64,000 nucleotides of DNA, taken from the NCBI GenBank assembly GCA_947304185.1, contig CAMZAM010000002.1:124001-188000 (forward strand), given 5' to 3'. How positions within the stretch are numbered: the first letter of the stretch is position 1; each line of letters starts with the position of its first letter. The stretch is from an uncultured Bacteroidales bacterium. Its GTDB lineage: Bacteria; Bacteroidota; Bacteroidia; Bacteroidales; F082. This document shows, piece after piece, positions 31,812 to 42,097 of this stretch. The notes beneath the pieces are model-generated. The model saw nothing but the letters and a program-made list of their open reading frames with translations. It searched no databases and had not been told where the DNA came from. Both the position numbers and the translations under genes were made by a program.

Positions 31812-31841
31812 AAGCCGTCTGCATCAAGGCGGCTTTTTTTA
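31812..31841 (+). terminator. Terminator of rpmB
   Basis: A GC stem (AAGCCG at 31812-31817 with CGGCTT at 31830-31835) is followed by eight T. Confidence 0.75.
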
Positions 31842-31876
31842 TGTAATAAAAAACCAAAACTTTCGTTATTATTAAT

Positions 31877-31905
31877 CGTCATTTCGACCGTAGTGGAGAA
31901 ATCTC
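31877..31905. repeat. Palindromic dispersed repeat, half copy at a gene start
   Basis: CGTCATTTCGACCG followed by TAGTGGAGAAATCTC: one arm of the repeat described at 31294. It ends exactly at the ATG of the TonB receptor gene, so it forms that gene's leader. Confidence 0.7.
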
Positions 31906-34431
31906 ATGTATAAAAAGTTGATTCTTTTCATATTATTACTCCTTCCGACTTTTGTCTTCGGACAGAAGCACGAGGGCGTTTTATATGGAAAAATCACCGA
32001 TGACGACGGAAAAGCCGTGGAACTTGTCAACGTGGCGGTGCAGAACACACCACATGGCGTCGTCTCCGACTCAAGAGGCAACTACACCCTCACCTTGCCT
32101 GCCGACACTACACTCAACGTGGTATTTTCGTTCGTCGGATACGAAGAGGTTAAACTCCAGGTCAAGCTGAAATCTGAAGAACGTCGCAAACATGACGTGA
32201 CGATGACGGTAAGCTCGACGATGTTACCCGAAATGACGGTGCAAGACCAGTCGATAAAATCATCAACAATCACTCGTCTTGACGCACGTGAGACGGTGCT
32301 GCTGCCATCAGCTGGAGCAGGCAGCGTGGAAGATATGGTGAAGACACTCGCAGGCGTCAGCTCGACCAACGAACTCAGCTCACAATACAACGTGCGAGGC
32401 GGTAACTTCGACGAAAACCTCATCTACGTCAACGGGATCGAGATCTACAAACCGTTCCTCGTCGGCTCCGGACAACAGGAAGGACTTAGCTTCATCAACT
32501 CGAGGCTTGTGTCAAACATCGACTTCTCAGCAGGCGGCTTCTCAGCTGAATATGGCGACAAGCTCTCATCGGTGCTCGACATCACCTACAAGAAACCTAC
32601 AATAACAGCCAGCTCGTTGATGCTCAGCTTGTTAGGAGCCGAGGCTCACACCGAAGGCATGGCCTTCAAAGGCAGGATGAGCTACCTCATCGGAGCACGT
32701 TACAAAAACACGCAGTACCTCCTAGGCAAGATGGACACCAAAGGTGACTACAAGCCTAACTTCACTGACGTTCAAGGACTTATAACATATAACGTGTCGC
32801 CACGATTCGAGATAACAGCCCTCGGTTATTATTCTCGTAACAGCTACCTCATGGTACCTACGACACGCGAGACTGACTTCGGAAACCTGCAAGCATCGTA
32901 TCGACTCAAGATTTATTTCGATGGTCAGGAGCTGAGCCGTTACACCACAGGACTTGGTGCCATTTCGTTGAATTTCAGTCCTAACGAGGATCTTAACCTA
33001 AAACTAATCGGGTCGGCGTATTCGGCTGTGGAGTCGGAGACTTACGACATACAGGGACAGTATTGGATCGGACTTCTGGAGACCAACCCAGGCAGTGAGC
33101 AACAGGGCAATGTCATTGCAAATCAAGGTGTTGGCACATATATCGAACACGCGAGAAACTCATTCTACTCACGCGTGTTCAACCTCGACCACAAAGGAGC
33201 TTACAAATACGGCGACAACACTCTGAAATGGGGTTTACGCTACCAGCATCAGCTGTTTGACGACATCATCAACGAGTGGGACATGGTCGACTCGGCAGGC
33301 TACACCCAGCCACATATTGTCGACTCCATCCTCAACCCTAACAACCCTATGCAGACGCCGTTGGAGTTAAAGAACGTCGCAAAAGGTCATAACGAGTTGC
33401 AAATCAACAGCTTGGATGGATATCTTCAAAACTCGTGGCAACTTGAGAGCGAGAAAGGTAACATCTGGGTATTGACAGCGGGACTACGCGCCAATTACTG
33501 GGGTTACAACGGCTCGTTCAATGTGAGTCCGCGCGCCGGCATCGCATTCCAGCCCAACAAGCATCCCGACATGACGTTCCGTTTGTCGGGCGGAGTCTAC
33601 GTACAGCCTCCATTTTACAGAGAGTTACGAATGTTTGACGGAAGCTTGGTAAACAAAGACCAGGCCTCTGTGCAGAAGTCGTATCAGGTGGTACTCGGGC
33701 ATGAATACCGTTTTATGGCATGGGAACGTCCCTTTGTGCTGACAAGCGAGCTTTATTACAAATATCTCAAAGACATCATCCCTTACGAAGTCGACAATAT
33801 AAGAATAAGGTATTACGCCGACCAGAAAGCAACAGGTCATGCTTACGGCTTCGACATGAAGATTAACGGTGAGTTCGTGAAGGGCATCGAAAGCTGGGCT
33901 TCGATGTCAATCATGCGAACCACTGAAAACATTCAATATTTCATCGACGCTGACGGTCATATCCTCTCGCAGACCGACGTCAACAACGGTGCTGAATACG
34001 TGCGCGACACCATCATCTCGGGCATTCCGCGCCCTTCTGACCAGCGCATCAATTTCGCCATCTTCTTCCAGGATTATCTGCCGCTCATCCCGTCGTTTAA
34101 GGTCAACTTGAAGCTTATCTTCGGAACTGGATTGCCATTCGGACCACCGGAAAGCGAGCGCTATCAGCAGAAAAACAGGATGTCGCCGTATCGTCGTGTC
34201 GACCTTGGCTTCAGCAAACAGCTCATCGGCGAGTCGACGTCGTTCCGTAACCCGCGCAACCCGTTGAATTACATAAGAAACTGCTGGATAAGCCTCGAAG
34301 TGTTCAACCTCCTCGGTGTGAACAACGTGAGTTCATACATGTGGGTCACCGACGTGTATAACATACAATACGCCGTACCTAACTATCTGACTAACAGACA
34401 GTTAAACCTTAAACTTATAGTAGAGTTTTAG
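31906..34431 (+). CDS. TonB-dependent outer membrane receptor
   Basis: An 841-residue protein. Signal peptide (1-19, ends TFVFGQ), carboxypeptidase-regulatory-like domain (about 25-110; GVLYGKITDDDGKAVELVNV), plug domain (about 115-215; VEDMVKTLAGVSSTNE, YNVRGGNFDENLIYVNG) and a 22-strand barrel to the C-terminal LKLIVEF. TonB receptors of this layout import large ligands using inner-membrane energy. No SusD partner follows, so it is not a Sus-type glycan pair; iron complexes, peptides or vitamins are possible. Its stop overlaps the aspA stop on the other strand. Confidence 0.93.
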   Translation: MYKKLILFILLLLPTFVFGQKHEGVLYGKITDDDGKAVELVNVAVQNTPHGVVSDSRGNYTLTLPADTTLNVVFSFVGYEEVKLQVKLKSEERRKHDVTMTVSSTMLPEMTVQDQSIKSSTITRLDARETVLLPSAGAGSVEDMVKTLAGVSSTNELSSQYNVRGGNFDENLIYVNGIEIYKPFLVGSGQQEGLSFINSRLVSNIDFSAGGFSAEYGDKLSSVLDITYKKPTITASSLMLSLLGAEAHTEGMAFKGRMSYLIGARYKNTQYLLGKMDTKGDYKPNFTDVQGLITYNVSPRFEITALGYYSRNSYLMVPTTRETDFGNLQASYRLKIYFDGQELSRYTTGLGAISLNFSPNEDLNLKLIGSAYSAVESETYDIQGQYWIGLLETNPGSEQQGNVIANQGVGTYIEHARNSFYSRVFNLDHKGAYKYGDNTLKWGLRYQHQLFDDIINEWDMVDSAGYTQPHIVDSILNPNNPMQTPLELKNVAKGHNELQINSLDGYLQNSWQLESEKGNIWVLTAGLRANYWGYNGSFNVSPRAGIAFQPNKHPDMTFRLSGGVYVQPPFYRELRMFDGSLVNKDQASVQKSYQVVLGHEYRFMAWERPFVLTSELYYKYLKDIIPYEVDNIRIRYYADQKATGHAYGFDMKINGEFVKGIESWASMSIMRTTENIQYFIDADGHILSQTDVNNGAEYVRDTIISGIPRPSDQRINFAIFFQDYLPLIPSFKVNLKLIFGTGLPFGPPESERYQQKNRMSPYRRVDLGFSKQLIGESTSFRNPRNPLNYIRNCWISLEVFNLLGVNNVSSYMWVTDVYNIQYAVPNYLTNRQLNLKLIVEF

Positions 34432-35840
34432 AGTTTTATCTCCACAGGTTTTATCATATTCTCCGGCTGGAGAATCCAGTCGAGCTGCTCCTTGGTGAGG
34501 ATGCCGTGTTCGAGCACGAGTTCGTATACGCCTCGACCAGTCTCGCTTGCCTCTTTCGCAATCTTCGTCGATTCCTTGTAACCGATGATAGGGTTAAGCA
34601 TTGTGACGATGCCGATGCTGTTCTCGACCATCTTACGGCAATGCTCCACGTTGGCTTCGATGCCGTCGATACAGTGTGTTCTAAGCGTATCTAAACCATT
34701 GGTTAACAAGTGGATAGACTCAAACAGACAGTAAGCGATGACAGGTTCCATCACGTTGAGTTCGAGCTGTCCGTTGTCGGATGCCAGCGCGATGGTCATG
34801 TCGTTGCCGATGACTTTATAGCACACCTGGTTCATCACTTCAGGAATCACCGGGTTGACTTTGCCAGGCATTATTGATGATCCCGGCTGACGTTGCGGCA
34901 GGTTGATCTCATTCAAGCCGCATCTCGGACCTGAGCTCATAAGTCGCAGGTCGTTGCACATCTTATTGATTTTGATGCACAGGCGTTTCATTGCAGCGCT
35001 ATATTGAATCATGCATGAGGTGGCGCTGGTAGCCTCAATGAGGTTATCGGCAAGGGTTATGTTCCATCCTGTCACCTTACGCAGTGCGTTGATGACCGCT
35101 CCACTATAGCCAGGTTTAGAACATATTCCCGTTCCGATGGCTGTGGCTCCCATGTTCACAACGAGAAACTCACGTGCTGCCATGTTCAGTGTCTTCAGCT
35201 CCCCACGGAGAGAGGCGGCGAAGCCGCTGAATGTCTGTCCGAGTGTCATCGGCACTGCATCCTGAAGCTGGGTGCGGCCCATCTTGATGACGTCTTTAAA
35301 CTCCTCGGCTTTCTTGTCGAGGGCGCCAATCATATTCACCAAATGCAGCAGAAACTCCTCGTGTTCAAGCACCATGGCGAGATGTATCGAGCAAGGATAG
35401 GCGTCGTTTGTCGACTGTGAGGCGTTGACGATGTCGTTCGGAGAGCAATATTTATACTCTCCGCGTTTATGTCCCATGATTTCGAGGGCGCGGTTGGCGA
35501 TGACTTCGTTGGCACACATATTCGTTGACGTGCCCGCTCCACCCTGAATCATGTCGATCGGGAACTGGTCATGATGTTTGCCTTCCAAGAGCTCATCGCA
35601 TGCGGTGCAGATGGCGTCGCGCTGCTGCATGTCGATCATCCCGACTTCATAATTGGCAATGGCCGCTGCCTTTTTCGTTATCGCCATACCTTTGATGAAG
35701 TTAGGATAATCCTGCATCAACTTGCCGCTTATATTAAAATTCTCGATGGCACGCACTGTCTGAACACCATACAAGGCGTCGACTGGCACTGCTTTCTGCC
35801 CGAGAAGGTCACTTTCAATACGGAATTCTTCTGTCTCCAT
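34428..35840 (-). CDS. aspA: Aspartate ammonia-lyase
   Basis: A 470-residue fumarase/aspartase superfamily enzyme. Start METEEFRIESDLLG at 35840, because the promoter word at 35874-35881 lies within the longer frame. Signatures are GAGTSTNMCANEV, the T-x-x-Q block GRTQLQDAVPMTLGQ and the superfamily motif GSSIMPGKVNPV. It converts aspartate to fumarate and ammonia, feeding the fumarate reduction used by gut Bacteroidota. Single-gene transcript, convergent with the TonB receptor gene. Confidence 0.95.
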   Translation of the reverse strand: METEEFRIESDLLGQKAVPVDALYGVQTVRAIENFNISGKLMQDYPNFIKGMAITKKAAAIANYEVGMIDMQQRDAICTACDELLEGKHHDQFPIDMIQGGAGTSTNMCANEVIANRALEIMGHKRGEYKYCSPNDIVNASQSTNDAYPCSIHLAMVLEHEEFLLHLVNMIGALDKKAEEFKDVIKMGRTQLQDAVPMTLGQTFSGFAASLRGELKTLNMAAREFLVVNMGATAIGTGICSKPGYSGAVINALRKVTGWNITLADNLIEATSATSCMIQYSAAMKRLCIKINKMCNDLRLMSSGPRCGLNEINLPQRQPGSSIMPGKVNPVIPEVMNQVCYKVIGNDMTIALASDNGQLELNVMEPVIAYCLFESIHLLTNGLDTLRTHCIDGIEANVEHCRKMVENSIGIVTMLNPIIGYKESTKIAKEASETGRGVYELVLEHGILTKEQLDWILQPENMIKPVEIKL

Positions 35841-35873
35841 ACAATATCTCCTCTTTTCCAAATTATCAACTTG

Positions 35874-35881
35874 CAAAGTTA
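35874..35881 (-). promoter_or_regulatory. -7 promoter word of aspA
   Basis: Reads TAACTTTG on the minus strand, 33 bases before ATG 35840. It decides the start. Confidence 0.65.
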
Positions 35882-36002
35882 CGATTAAAATTTGATTTGG
35901 AACAGAAAAAAGTAAAATATTTTACTATAAATCGGTTTACAACCAAATGCATTTCTTTTATAAAAAAATCAAAAAAATGGTTGTTCCTATTTAAAAAGTG
36001 TT

Positions 36003-36010
36003 TATCTTTG
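36003..36010 (+). promoter_or_regulatory. -7 promoter word of the fibronectin-type lipoprotein
   Basis: TATCTTTG, 45 bases before ATG 36056. Confidence 0.65.
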
Positions 36011-36055
36011 CCATTGATATTCAAATAGTAATAAAAATCATAAAGCATAAAAACC

Positions 36056-37918
36056 ATGAAAAAAACTATTTTCACTTTAATTCTTGTACTTTTGACATTA
36101 AGCATAGCTAATGTATCATGCAAGAAAAACAGCGCTTCTTCGGGTTCGGGCAGCGAGACGGGTTGCACTGATCCAAGCGGTACGGTCACAGCAAACATCA
36201 GAAATGATGGTGGTTCTCTAAGTATATTAGGCGGTAATATGAACATGACTTCCGCTAATAATTTCGTGTTTGTCACTCAATACGGTCATGTTAGAACATT
36301 TGTACATCTGGGCGCTGTCGACGGACTCGGATGCATCACCAGCATACCTACATCAGGTTGGAGCAATGAGGTAGCTGTCAAGCCGAACAACGGTTATATC
36401 GTAATGGATATCAGTACAGAAGGTACGATAAGATATGCTCGTATCTACGTCACCCGTTATATCTTGAGTACGTTTGACGAGATACTCGGCGCTGAAGTCA
36501 AGTATCAGGACGATTGGCTCACGTATCCTACTGTTATCACAAGCGAAGTTACAGATATCACACAAACTACGGCGGTAGGCGGCGGTTATGTTTACGCTCC
36601 TGGTGTCACTGTTTCAGAAAGAGGCATCTGCTGGAGCAACTTGCATGACCCGACCGTCAGCGATTATCATACCTCCACAACGCAAAACCTTGATAATTAC
36701 ACACTTACAATGACAGGTCTGCAAAAGGCGACTACCTATATGGTAAAAGCATACATAAGGACTAATACTTTTGGTGTGGTTTACGGCGAAACAGTGTACT
36801 TCGGAACAATGAGCGATCCTACGGTTCCTGCAGTAAAGACAAAACAAGTGTCTAATATCACTTCAAACTCCGCAATTTGTTTGGCCTCTGTCGATAGTGA
36901 CAGCGGAAGTCCCGTCTTTGAACGCGGTGTATGCTGGAACACTACAGGCGACCCCACCATCAACGACATGCATCAGTCTAATGGTACTGGAGTCGGAGAG
37001 TATACTGTTGAAATGACAGGTTTGACGGGAGGCACGACTTATTATGTCAGAGCTTACGCGAAAAATAGTCTGGGAGTCGGCTATGATGGAGTTATTAGTT
37101 TCACCACATCACACGAATGGGCAAATGGCATGTTGCCTGGTGAGTTCTCGGTAAGTGAGACCAAACGCGTGAAATTCTCACAAGGTAACCTGCAGTATCA
37201 GGCATCAACCAACACATTCCGTTTTGCTTTGAACCAAAATGATTTCATTGGAGAAGACAACTCCCACATTTCATCATCATACAACGGATGGATTGACTTG
37301 TTCGGTTGGGGCACCAGCGGCTGGAACAACGGCAACGTGTTTTATCAGCCATACAGCTCCGATAATGTCAATGGATCTTGGTATGGTCCGGTCGGCACTT
37401 ATTCTTTGGTCGACGAATATGCCAACAGCGACTGGGGCGTTTACAACAGAATCAGCAATGGTGGCAATTCAACAGGAATGTGGCGCACCTTGACTCAAGA
37501 AGAATGGTATCATCTGTTATATCAACGTAACACTACATACGGAATTCGTTTTACTGAGGCTTGTGTTAATGGCGTTAATGGCGTAGTTCTCCTACCTGAC
37601 AACTGGAATCCGAGCATTTACAGCTTACAAAATCCAAATGGCGGATGGTACGAAAGCAATGAAATAAGTTTAGCCGATTGGCCGACACTTGAAATGGCAG
37701 GTGCGGTATTCTTGCCTGCAGCAGGTTTTAGAAACGGTACAAATATCGGTGAGTTGAACAATGAATGCAGCTATTGGACGGCAAGTTATTGGAATTATTG
37801 GGAAAGTGCTACGTCAAGAGCATACTATACTTATTTTACCAATGGCAGCCATTGGTTGGAAAAAGATGATTCGAGATGTGTAGGACACAGCGTCCGACTC
37901 GTTCATGATGCGAATTAA
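36056..37918 (+). CDS. Surface lipoprotein with two fibronectin-like repeats and a C-terminal lectin/FGE-like domain
   Basis: A 620-residue protein. Lipoprotein signal (1-20, lipidated Cys at about 21 in NVSCKKN), a poorly conserved N-terminal domain, two fibronectin type III-like repeats (about 160-250 and 258-345) with the recurring phrase 'RGICW...DPT' and 'TTYYVRAYAKNS', and a C-terminal domain (about 355-620) starting LPGEFSVSETKRVKFSQG. This last type recurs in large numbers in gut Bacteroidales secreted proteins (FISUMP-like), with W-rich patterns and an ending GHSVRLVHDA. Probably a surface adhesin; ligand unknown. Confidence 0.85.
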   Translation: MKKTIFTLILVLLTLSIANVSCKKNSASSGSGSETGCTDPSGTVTANIRNDGGSLSILGGNMNMTSANNFVFVTQYGHVRTFVHLGAVDGLGCITSIPTSGWSNEVAVKPNNGYIVMDISTEGTIRYARIYVTRYILSTFDEILGAEVKYQDDWLTYPTVITSEVTDITQTTAVGGGYVYAPGVTVSERGICWSNLHDPTVSDYHTSTTQNLDNYTLTMTGLQKATTYMVKAYIRTNTFGVVYGETVYFGTMSDPTVPAVKTKQVSNITSNSAICLASVDSDSGSPVFERGVCWNTTGDPTINDMHQSNGTGVGEYTVEMTGLTGGTTYYVRAYAKNSLGVGYDGVISFTTSHEWANGMLPGEFSVSETKRVKFSQGNLQYQASTNTFRFALNQNDFIGEDNSHISSSYNGWIDLFGWGTSGWNNGNVFYQPYSSDNVNGSWYGPVGTYSLVDEYANSDWGVYNRISNGGNSTGMWRTLTQEEWYHLLYQRNTTYGIRFTEACVNGVNGVVLLPDNWNPSIYSLQNPNGGWYESNEISLADWPTLEMAGAVFLPAAGFRNGTNIGELNNECSYWTASYWNYWESATSRAYYTYFTNGSHWLEKDDSRCVGHSVRLVHDAN

Positions 37919-37920
37919 AG

Positions 37921-37948
37921 AATTGGGGGTTTTATTTCCCCCAATTTT
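37921..37948. terminator. Bidirectional terminator overlapping the comM stop
   Basis: AATTGGGGG (37921-37929) pairs with CCCCCAATT (37938-37946), with U-rich ends on both strands. It contains the last codon of comM (stop at 37932-37934). Confidence 0.8.
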
Positions 37949-39464
37949 CTCTATCCAAACTACGATATTGTATCGCTTCGGCGAGATGTTCCGGCTGGAT
38001 GTTCTCAGATCCGGCCAGGTCGGCTATTGTGCGCGAAACCTTGAGGATCCTGTCTCTTGCGCGAGCAGATAATCCCAATCTTTCCATGGCATTTTTCAAA
38101 AGCTGTCCGCATTGCTCGTCGAGGTCGCAATATTTCTGAATCATCTTGGCGGTCATCTGCGCGTTGCAATGGATGCCCGGCACGTCGGCGAAGCGCTTCA
38201 CCTGAATCATTCGGGCTTTCACCACCCTTTCGCGAACGTCAATGCTCTTCTCACCGGGCTTTTTTTGTGCCAGCTCCTCGTATGGAATCGGAAACGTCTC
38301 GATATGCAGGTCAATGCGGTCGAGCAAAGGCCCAGAGATTCTTGAGAGATACGTCTCCACCTGTCCCGGTTTGCAGGTGCATTCCTTCGTCGGGTGGTTG
38401 TAGTAGCCGCAAGGACAAGGGTTCATCGCCGCCACAAGCATGAAATTCGCCGGAAACTCCACCGTCTGCTTAGCCCTAGCTATCGTCACTTGGCGGTCTT
38501 CCATCGGCTGGCGAAGCACCTCAAGGACTTGTCTTTTGAACTCAGGCAGCTCGTCGAGAAAAAGCACTCCGTTATGGGCTAATGAGATTTCCCCTGGCTG
38601 CGGATATGTGCCGCCACCAACGAGACCGACATACGACGTGGTGTGATGCGGACTGCGGAACGGCCGCGTGCGCATCAGCGAGACGCCATGGCCCAGCATC
38701 CCGACGACGGAATGAATCTTCGTGGTCTCGAGTGCTTCCTTCAGCGTCATCGGAGGCAAGATGGTAGGTAAACGCTTGGCTAACATTGTCTTACCACTGC
38801 CAGGCGGGCCTATGAGAATGACGTTATGTGATCCTGCAGCTGCCACCTCAAGAGCCCGTTTGATGTTTTCCTGACCGCGTACATCAGAGAAGTCGAAGTC
38901 ATAGACATCGTTGACAATCTCGTCTTCAAGATTCAGTTTCGTGGGCTCGATAAGCTTAAAACCATTGAAAAAATCGATGACATCGGTGATCGTCTCGACG
39001 CCGTAAACCTCAATATCTTCAACCACCGCCGCCTCGTTCGCATTGGCTTTCGGGACTATAACGCCTTTAAAACCTTCCTCAGAGGCCTTGATGGCGATAG
39101 GCAACGCTCCTTTTATAGGGTTGATGCTGCCATCGAGCGACAACTCCCCCATTATGATGTATTTATCAAGCAGATCAACATTCACCTGCTCCGAGGCGGC
39201 GAGGATAGCTATCGCCAGCGGCAGGTCATAACTCGAGCCTTCTTTTCGGATGTCGGCAGGTGCCATGTTTATCGTGATTTTTCGTTTCGGATACTTCAAC
39301 CCATTGTTACTCAATGCCGATTCAATCCTCTGTTGGCTCTCCTTCACAGCGCTGTCGGGCAATCCGACAAGAAAAAACTGCACTCCACGGTCGATATTGA
39401 CCTCAATAGTTACAGTAATAGCATCAATGCCATTTAAGGCACTACCAAATGTCTTGACTAACAT
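37932..39464 (-). CDS. comM: YifB/ComM family Mg-chelatase-like AAA ATPase
   Basis: A 510-residue protein. An N-terminal Lon-protease-like domain (about 15-170), a Mg-chelatase AAA core with Walker [16 protein letters not shown] (about 217) and Walker [12 protein letters not shown], a zinc-like cluster [15 protein letters not shown] and a C-terminal helical domain. ComM is a hexameric helicase that moves DNA branches during natural transformation; outside naturally competent species its role is less clear. Single gene; ends at a shared terminator. Confidence 0.95.
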   Translation of the reverse strand: MLVKTFGSALNGIDAITVTIEVNIDRGVQFFLVGLPDSAVKESQQRIESALSNNGLKYPKRKITINMAPADIRKEGSSYDLPLAIAILAASEQVNVDLLDKYIIMGELSLDGSINPIKGALPIAIKASEEGFKGVIVPKANANEAAVVEDIEVYGVETITDVIDFFNGFKLIEPTKLNLEDEIVNDVYDFDFSDVRGQENIKRALEVAAAGSHNVILIGPPGSGKTMLAKRLPTILPPMTLKEALETTKIHSVVGMLGHGVSLMRTRPFRSPHHTTSYVGLVGGGTYPQPGEISLAHNGVLFLDELPEFKRQVLEVLRQPMEDRQVTIARAKQTVEFPANFMLVAAMNPCPCGYYNHPTKECTCKPGQVETYLSRISGPLLDRIDLHIETFPIPYEELAQKKPGEKSIDVRERVVKARMIQVKRFADVPGIHCNAQMTAKMIQKYCDLDEQCGQLLKNAMERLGLSARARDRILKVSRTIADLAGSENIQPEHLAEAIQYRSLDRENWGK

Positions 39465-39509
39465 AAACTTCAGTTTTTAGTTAAAAAGTTTATAAATATT
39501 ATTTTTGGT

Positions 39510-39556
39510 TAAAAGATAAGAGTTAAAAGTAACTTTACTCTTTAAACTTTTAACTA
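39510..39556. repeat. GTTAAAAG-rich inverted repeat 1
   Basis: Clustered GTTAAAAG words on one side and CTTTTAAC on the other (GGTTAAAAG, GAGTTAAAAG, AACTTTTAAC). It lies between comM and gldB. Similar elements are at 56471-56567 and 62893-62930. Confidence 0.5.
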
Positions 39557-40555
39557 TTATTTTCGCGGTTTATATTGCGATCTCTGGAAAAGATCCTGAC
39601 GGTCAGTCATTTGCAACATGTTTTGCAAGGTCTCATCGTTATTTGTCATAAACGAGCGGATAATCTGCAGACCGATAAAATCGCCTAATCGCGGTGCCGA
39701 AGCATCGCCAAACGGAGCTGTGAACGGACCATCGTTAAACAGCATCCTTCTATTGTCTACATTATTGGTATACAACATGTTATTGCCAACGACGGCTGCC
39801 CAGACAGCACCTTCGTTATCCTGTGCCCACTCCATCTGCTGGGTCGTATAACCCAAGATGACAGAATCGGGCAAAGCAGGATTCATTGCCTCAATAAAAT
39901 ACAGCTTCTTACCATGCTCAATCATCTCCGACAGCACATCTTTCTGGTTTTTCATGTTGCCATACGTATGGTAATAAAGCTCATCGGCAAAGTCTCTCGT
40001 CAGATAAATAGGCTGACAACGACGCGACAAATACCGCGGAAAACCTATCATATCATACACTAAGTCCTTGTTATTCAAGTAGAAATCCAAACCTATCAAG
40101 GCGCTTTCCTCATCGATGGTGTGAGGCCTGTTGGTATAGATGCCCGAGACGTAAGTGAAAGTTGGCGGCACGTTAAACTCCGGATAATAGTATTTGTAAT
40201 GCTGATAAACACCTTTGATGTCTTCTGAGACTTTATTGATATCAGGGAAAGTCTCACACACTAACTCATTGATTTTCAGCATAAAAGTGTCTGTTACAAA
40301 CTCTTTCATATAGCCAACTTCCTCATCACTTGGATTCTCTATCAAAAAAGCCTCAAACCGCGGCAGAATCGCCAGATATTCCTCTTTGAAATTGGCTGTA
40401 TCGAGACCAAAAAGCACCTTATTAAACTCGACAATTTCAAGTTTCTGAGGCTCCATCTTTTGATACGGCACATCCAACTTTTTCTTGTAACCTTCTGATT
40501 TTGAACAAGAAAACAATAGTAATATTATCAAACTAATAAATAATACTCTCTTCAT
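39557..40555 (-). CDS. gldB: GldB-like gliding/type IX secretion lipoprotein
   Basis: A 332-residue lipoprotein (signal with lipobox LFSC, lipidated Cys17). The family features are the early NKVLFGLDT, the central PPTFTYVSGIYTNRPHT, SALIGLDFYLNNKD and a late block, FTAPFGDASAPRLGDFIG, typical of GldB. GldB is needed for gliding in flavobacteria and is often kept in non-gliding Bacteroidota with type IX secretion; it affects stability of other Gld lipoproteins. Fits the type IX cargo proteins found here. Confidence 0.85.
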   Translation of the reverse strand: MKRVLFISLIILLLFSCSKSEGYKKKLDVPYQKMEPQKLEIVEFNKVLFGLDTANFKEEYLAILPRFEAFLIENPSDEEVGYMKEFVTDTFMLKINELVCETFPDINKVSEDIKGVYQHYKYYYPEFNVPPTFTYVSGIYTNRPHTIDEESALIGLDFYLNNKDLVYDMIGFPRYLSRRCQPIYLTRDFADELYYHTYGNMKNQKDVLSEMIEHGKKLYFIEAMNPALPDSVILGYTTQQMEWAQDNEGAVWAAVVGNNMLYTNNVDNRRMLFNDGPFTAPFGDASAPRLGDFIGLQIIRSFMTNNDETLQNMLQMTDRQDLFQRSQYKPRK

Positions 40556-40584
40556 TTTTTTATAATTTAATCTATCATTTTAAT

Positions 40585-40732
40585 CGTCATTTCGAGCGAA
40601 ACGAAGTGAAGTCGAGACCTGAGCTTGCGAAAGCATTCGCCATCGGCGAATAAATCCTTTTTAGACTAAACTTTTGCGAAAAGAGGATTTCTCCACTCCG
40701 CTACATTTCATTTCGCTTCGGTCGAAATGACG
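40585..40732. repeat. Palindromic dispersed repeat, full copy 2
   Basis: A 148-base element with 11-bp inverted ends, CGTCATTTCGA (40585-40595) and TCGAAATGACG (40722-40732). Inner arms are GAAGTGAAGTCGAGA and GGATTTCTCCACTCCG. It fills the gap between cinA (3' end) and gldB (5' end); gldB's promoter would have to lie inside or beside it. Confidence 0.85.
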
Positions 40733-40739
40733 GGGGCTG

Positions 40740-41987
40740 TTAGTATTTCCTAACCATCTCAAGTGCTGTTATCGCAGCCCTCTCAATGTTATTTCCTCTG
40801 TCATTTCCAAAGTTATACTTTTTCGACACCACACCTTTCTGTCCGGCTACTGCTATCCACACCGTTCCTACCGGATTATCATCAGTTCCTCCGCCAGGAC
40901 CTGCAACGCCTGTTGTCGCCACTGCAATGTCAGTCTTCAACAACGCTCTCACGCCTGTCGCCATCTGCTCTACAACTTGTTGACTGACAACGGTATACTT
41001 CTCCACGTCGGTGTGATTCACACCAAGCACATCCTCCTTCACTGAGGTCGCGTACGACACCACCGTTCCCTTAAAAACGTCGGAACTGCCTGGAATAGCA
41101 GTGATCATCTTAGCTATCGTACCGCCTGTACAACTCTCGGCACTCGCCAAAGTCAATCCTGCCGCCTTGAGTTTATCAAGAACAGCCTCCGCGATAGGCT
41201 TGTCGTCGTAGCCGAAGATATGCTCTCCAATAAGCTTTGTAAGCTTATCTATCTCATTATCAATGGTTTGCTGTAGAAATTCACGATTTGGATGGCGGCC
41301 TTCCAAACGCAACCTGACTATTCCATACTGCGGCAGATAAGCCAGCGAGAGGAAGTCAGGCAAAGCGTCTTCCCAGTCTTTGATTTTATCGGCAAGAAAC
41401 GACTCCCCCACGCCCGTTGTCATCACGACCTTATTGATATACGGTGTCACCTCGAAATGCTTCAGCAACTTCGGAAGAATCTCCTGCTCGAACACGTTTT
41501 TCATCTCAAAAGGCACTCCAGGCATCGAGATAAACACCGATTTGCCTTTCTCAAACCACATGCAAGGCGCTGTGCCATAACGGTTTGGGATGTATGTGCA
41601 TGACTTCGGGATGTACGCCTGTCCGCGGTTGCGCTCCGTCATCTGATAACCACGTTTATTGAAGATGCTCATCACATTGTCGTAGGCATCCTGGCAAAAT
41701 ACCAGCTCGGTGCCGAAGTACTTGCACAAGGTCGGCTTGGTGATGTCATCGGCAGTCGGGCCCAAACCTCCAGTCATTACGATGATGTCGACATCAGAGC
41801 AGGCATCCAAAGCCTCCACAATATCACATTCACCATCGCCGATGGTCAAAGTGGAAATAACTTCTATTCCATTGACTGTCAGTATATTACCAAGCCATGA
41901 AGCATTGGTATTCACCACTTGTCCAATCAGCAACTCGTCGCCGATGGAGATGATCTTAGCCTTCACAAAATCGTTATCTCTCTTCAT
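40740..41987 (-). CDS. cinA: CinA: competence/damage-inducible protein, NMN amidase
   Basis: A 415-residue protein. The N-terminal MoaB/MogA-like domain (about 9-180; ISIGDELLIGQVVNTN, VMTGGLGPTADD), a linker domain with VMTTGVGESFLADKI, and the C-terminal NMN amidohydrolase domain (about 255-415; ASAESCTGGTIAKM, TGVAGPGGGTDD). It hydrolyses NMN from nucleic acid metabolism back to NaMN. Both enzyme halves look complete. No competence gene is adjacent, apart from comM 1.3 kb away. Confidence 0.95.
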   Translation of the reverse strand: MKRDNDFVKAKIISIGDELLIGQVVNTNASWLGNILTVNGIEVISTLTIGDGECDIVEALDACSDVDIIVMTGGLGPTADDITKPTLCKYFGTELVFCQDAYDNVMSIFNKRGYQMTERNRGQAYIPKSCTYIPNRYGTAPCMWFEKGKSVFISMPGVPFEMKNVFEQEILPKLLKHFEVTPYINKVVMTTGVGESFLADKIKDWEDALPDFLSLAYLPQYGIVRLRLEGRHPNREFLQQTIDNEIDKLTKLIGEHIFGYDDKPIAEAVLDKLKAAGLTLASAESCTGGTIAKMITAIPGSSDVFKGTVVSYATSVKEDVLGVNHTDVEKYTVVSQQVVEQMATGVRALLKTDIAVATTGVAGPGGGTDDNPVGTVWIAVAGQKGVVSKKYNFGNDRGNNIERAAITALEMVRKY

Positions 41988-42097
41988 TTTTCAAATAATA
42001 AACAACATTTACTGTCTTAAAACGTTACAAAATTAAACATTAATATTTTAGGTTGTTCATTTTTTACAATTTTTAACATAAGTTGCAGAAAAATGAT

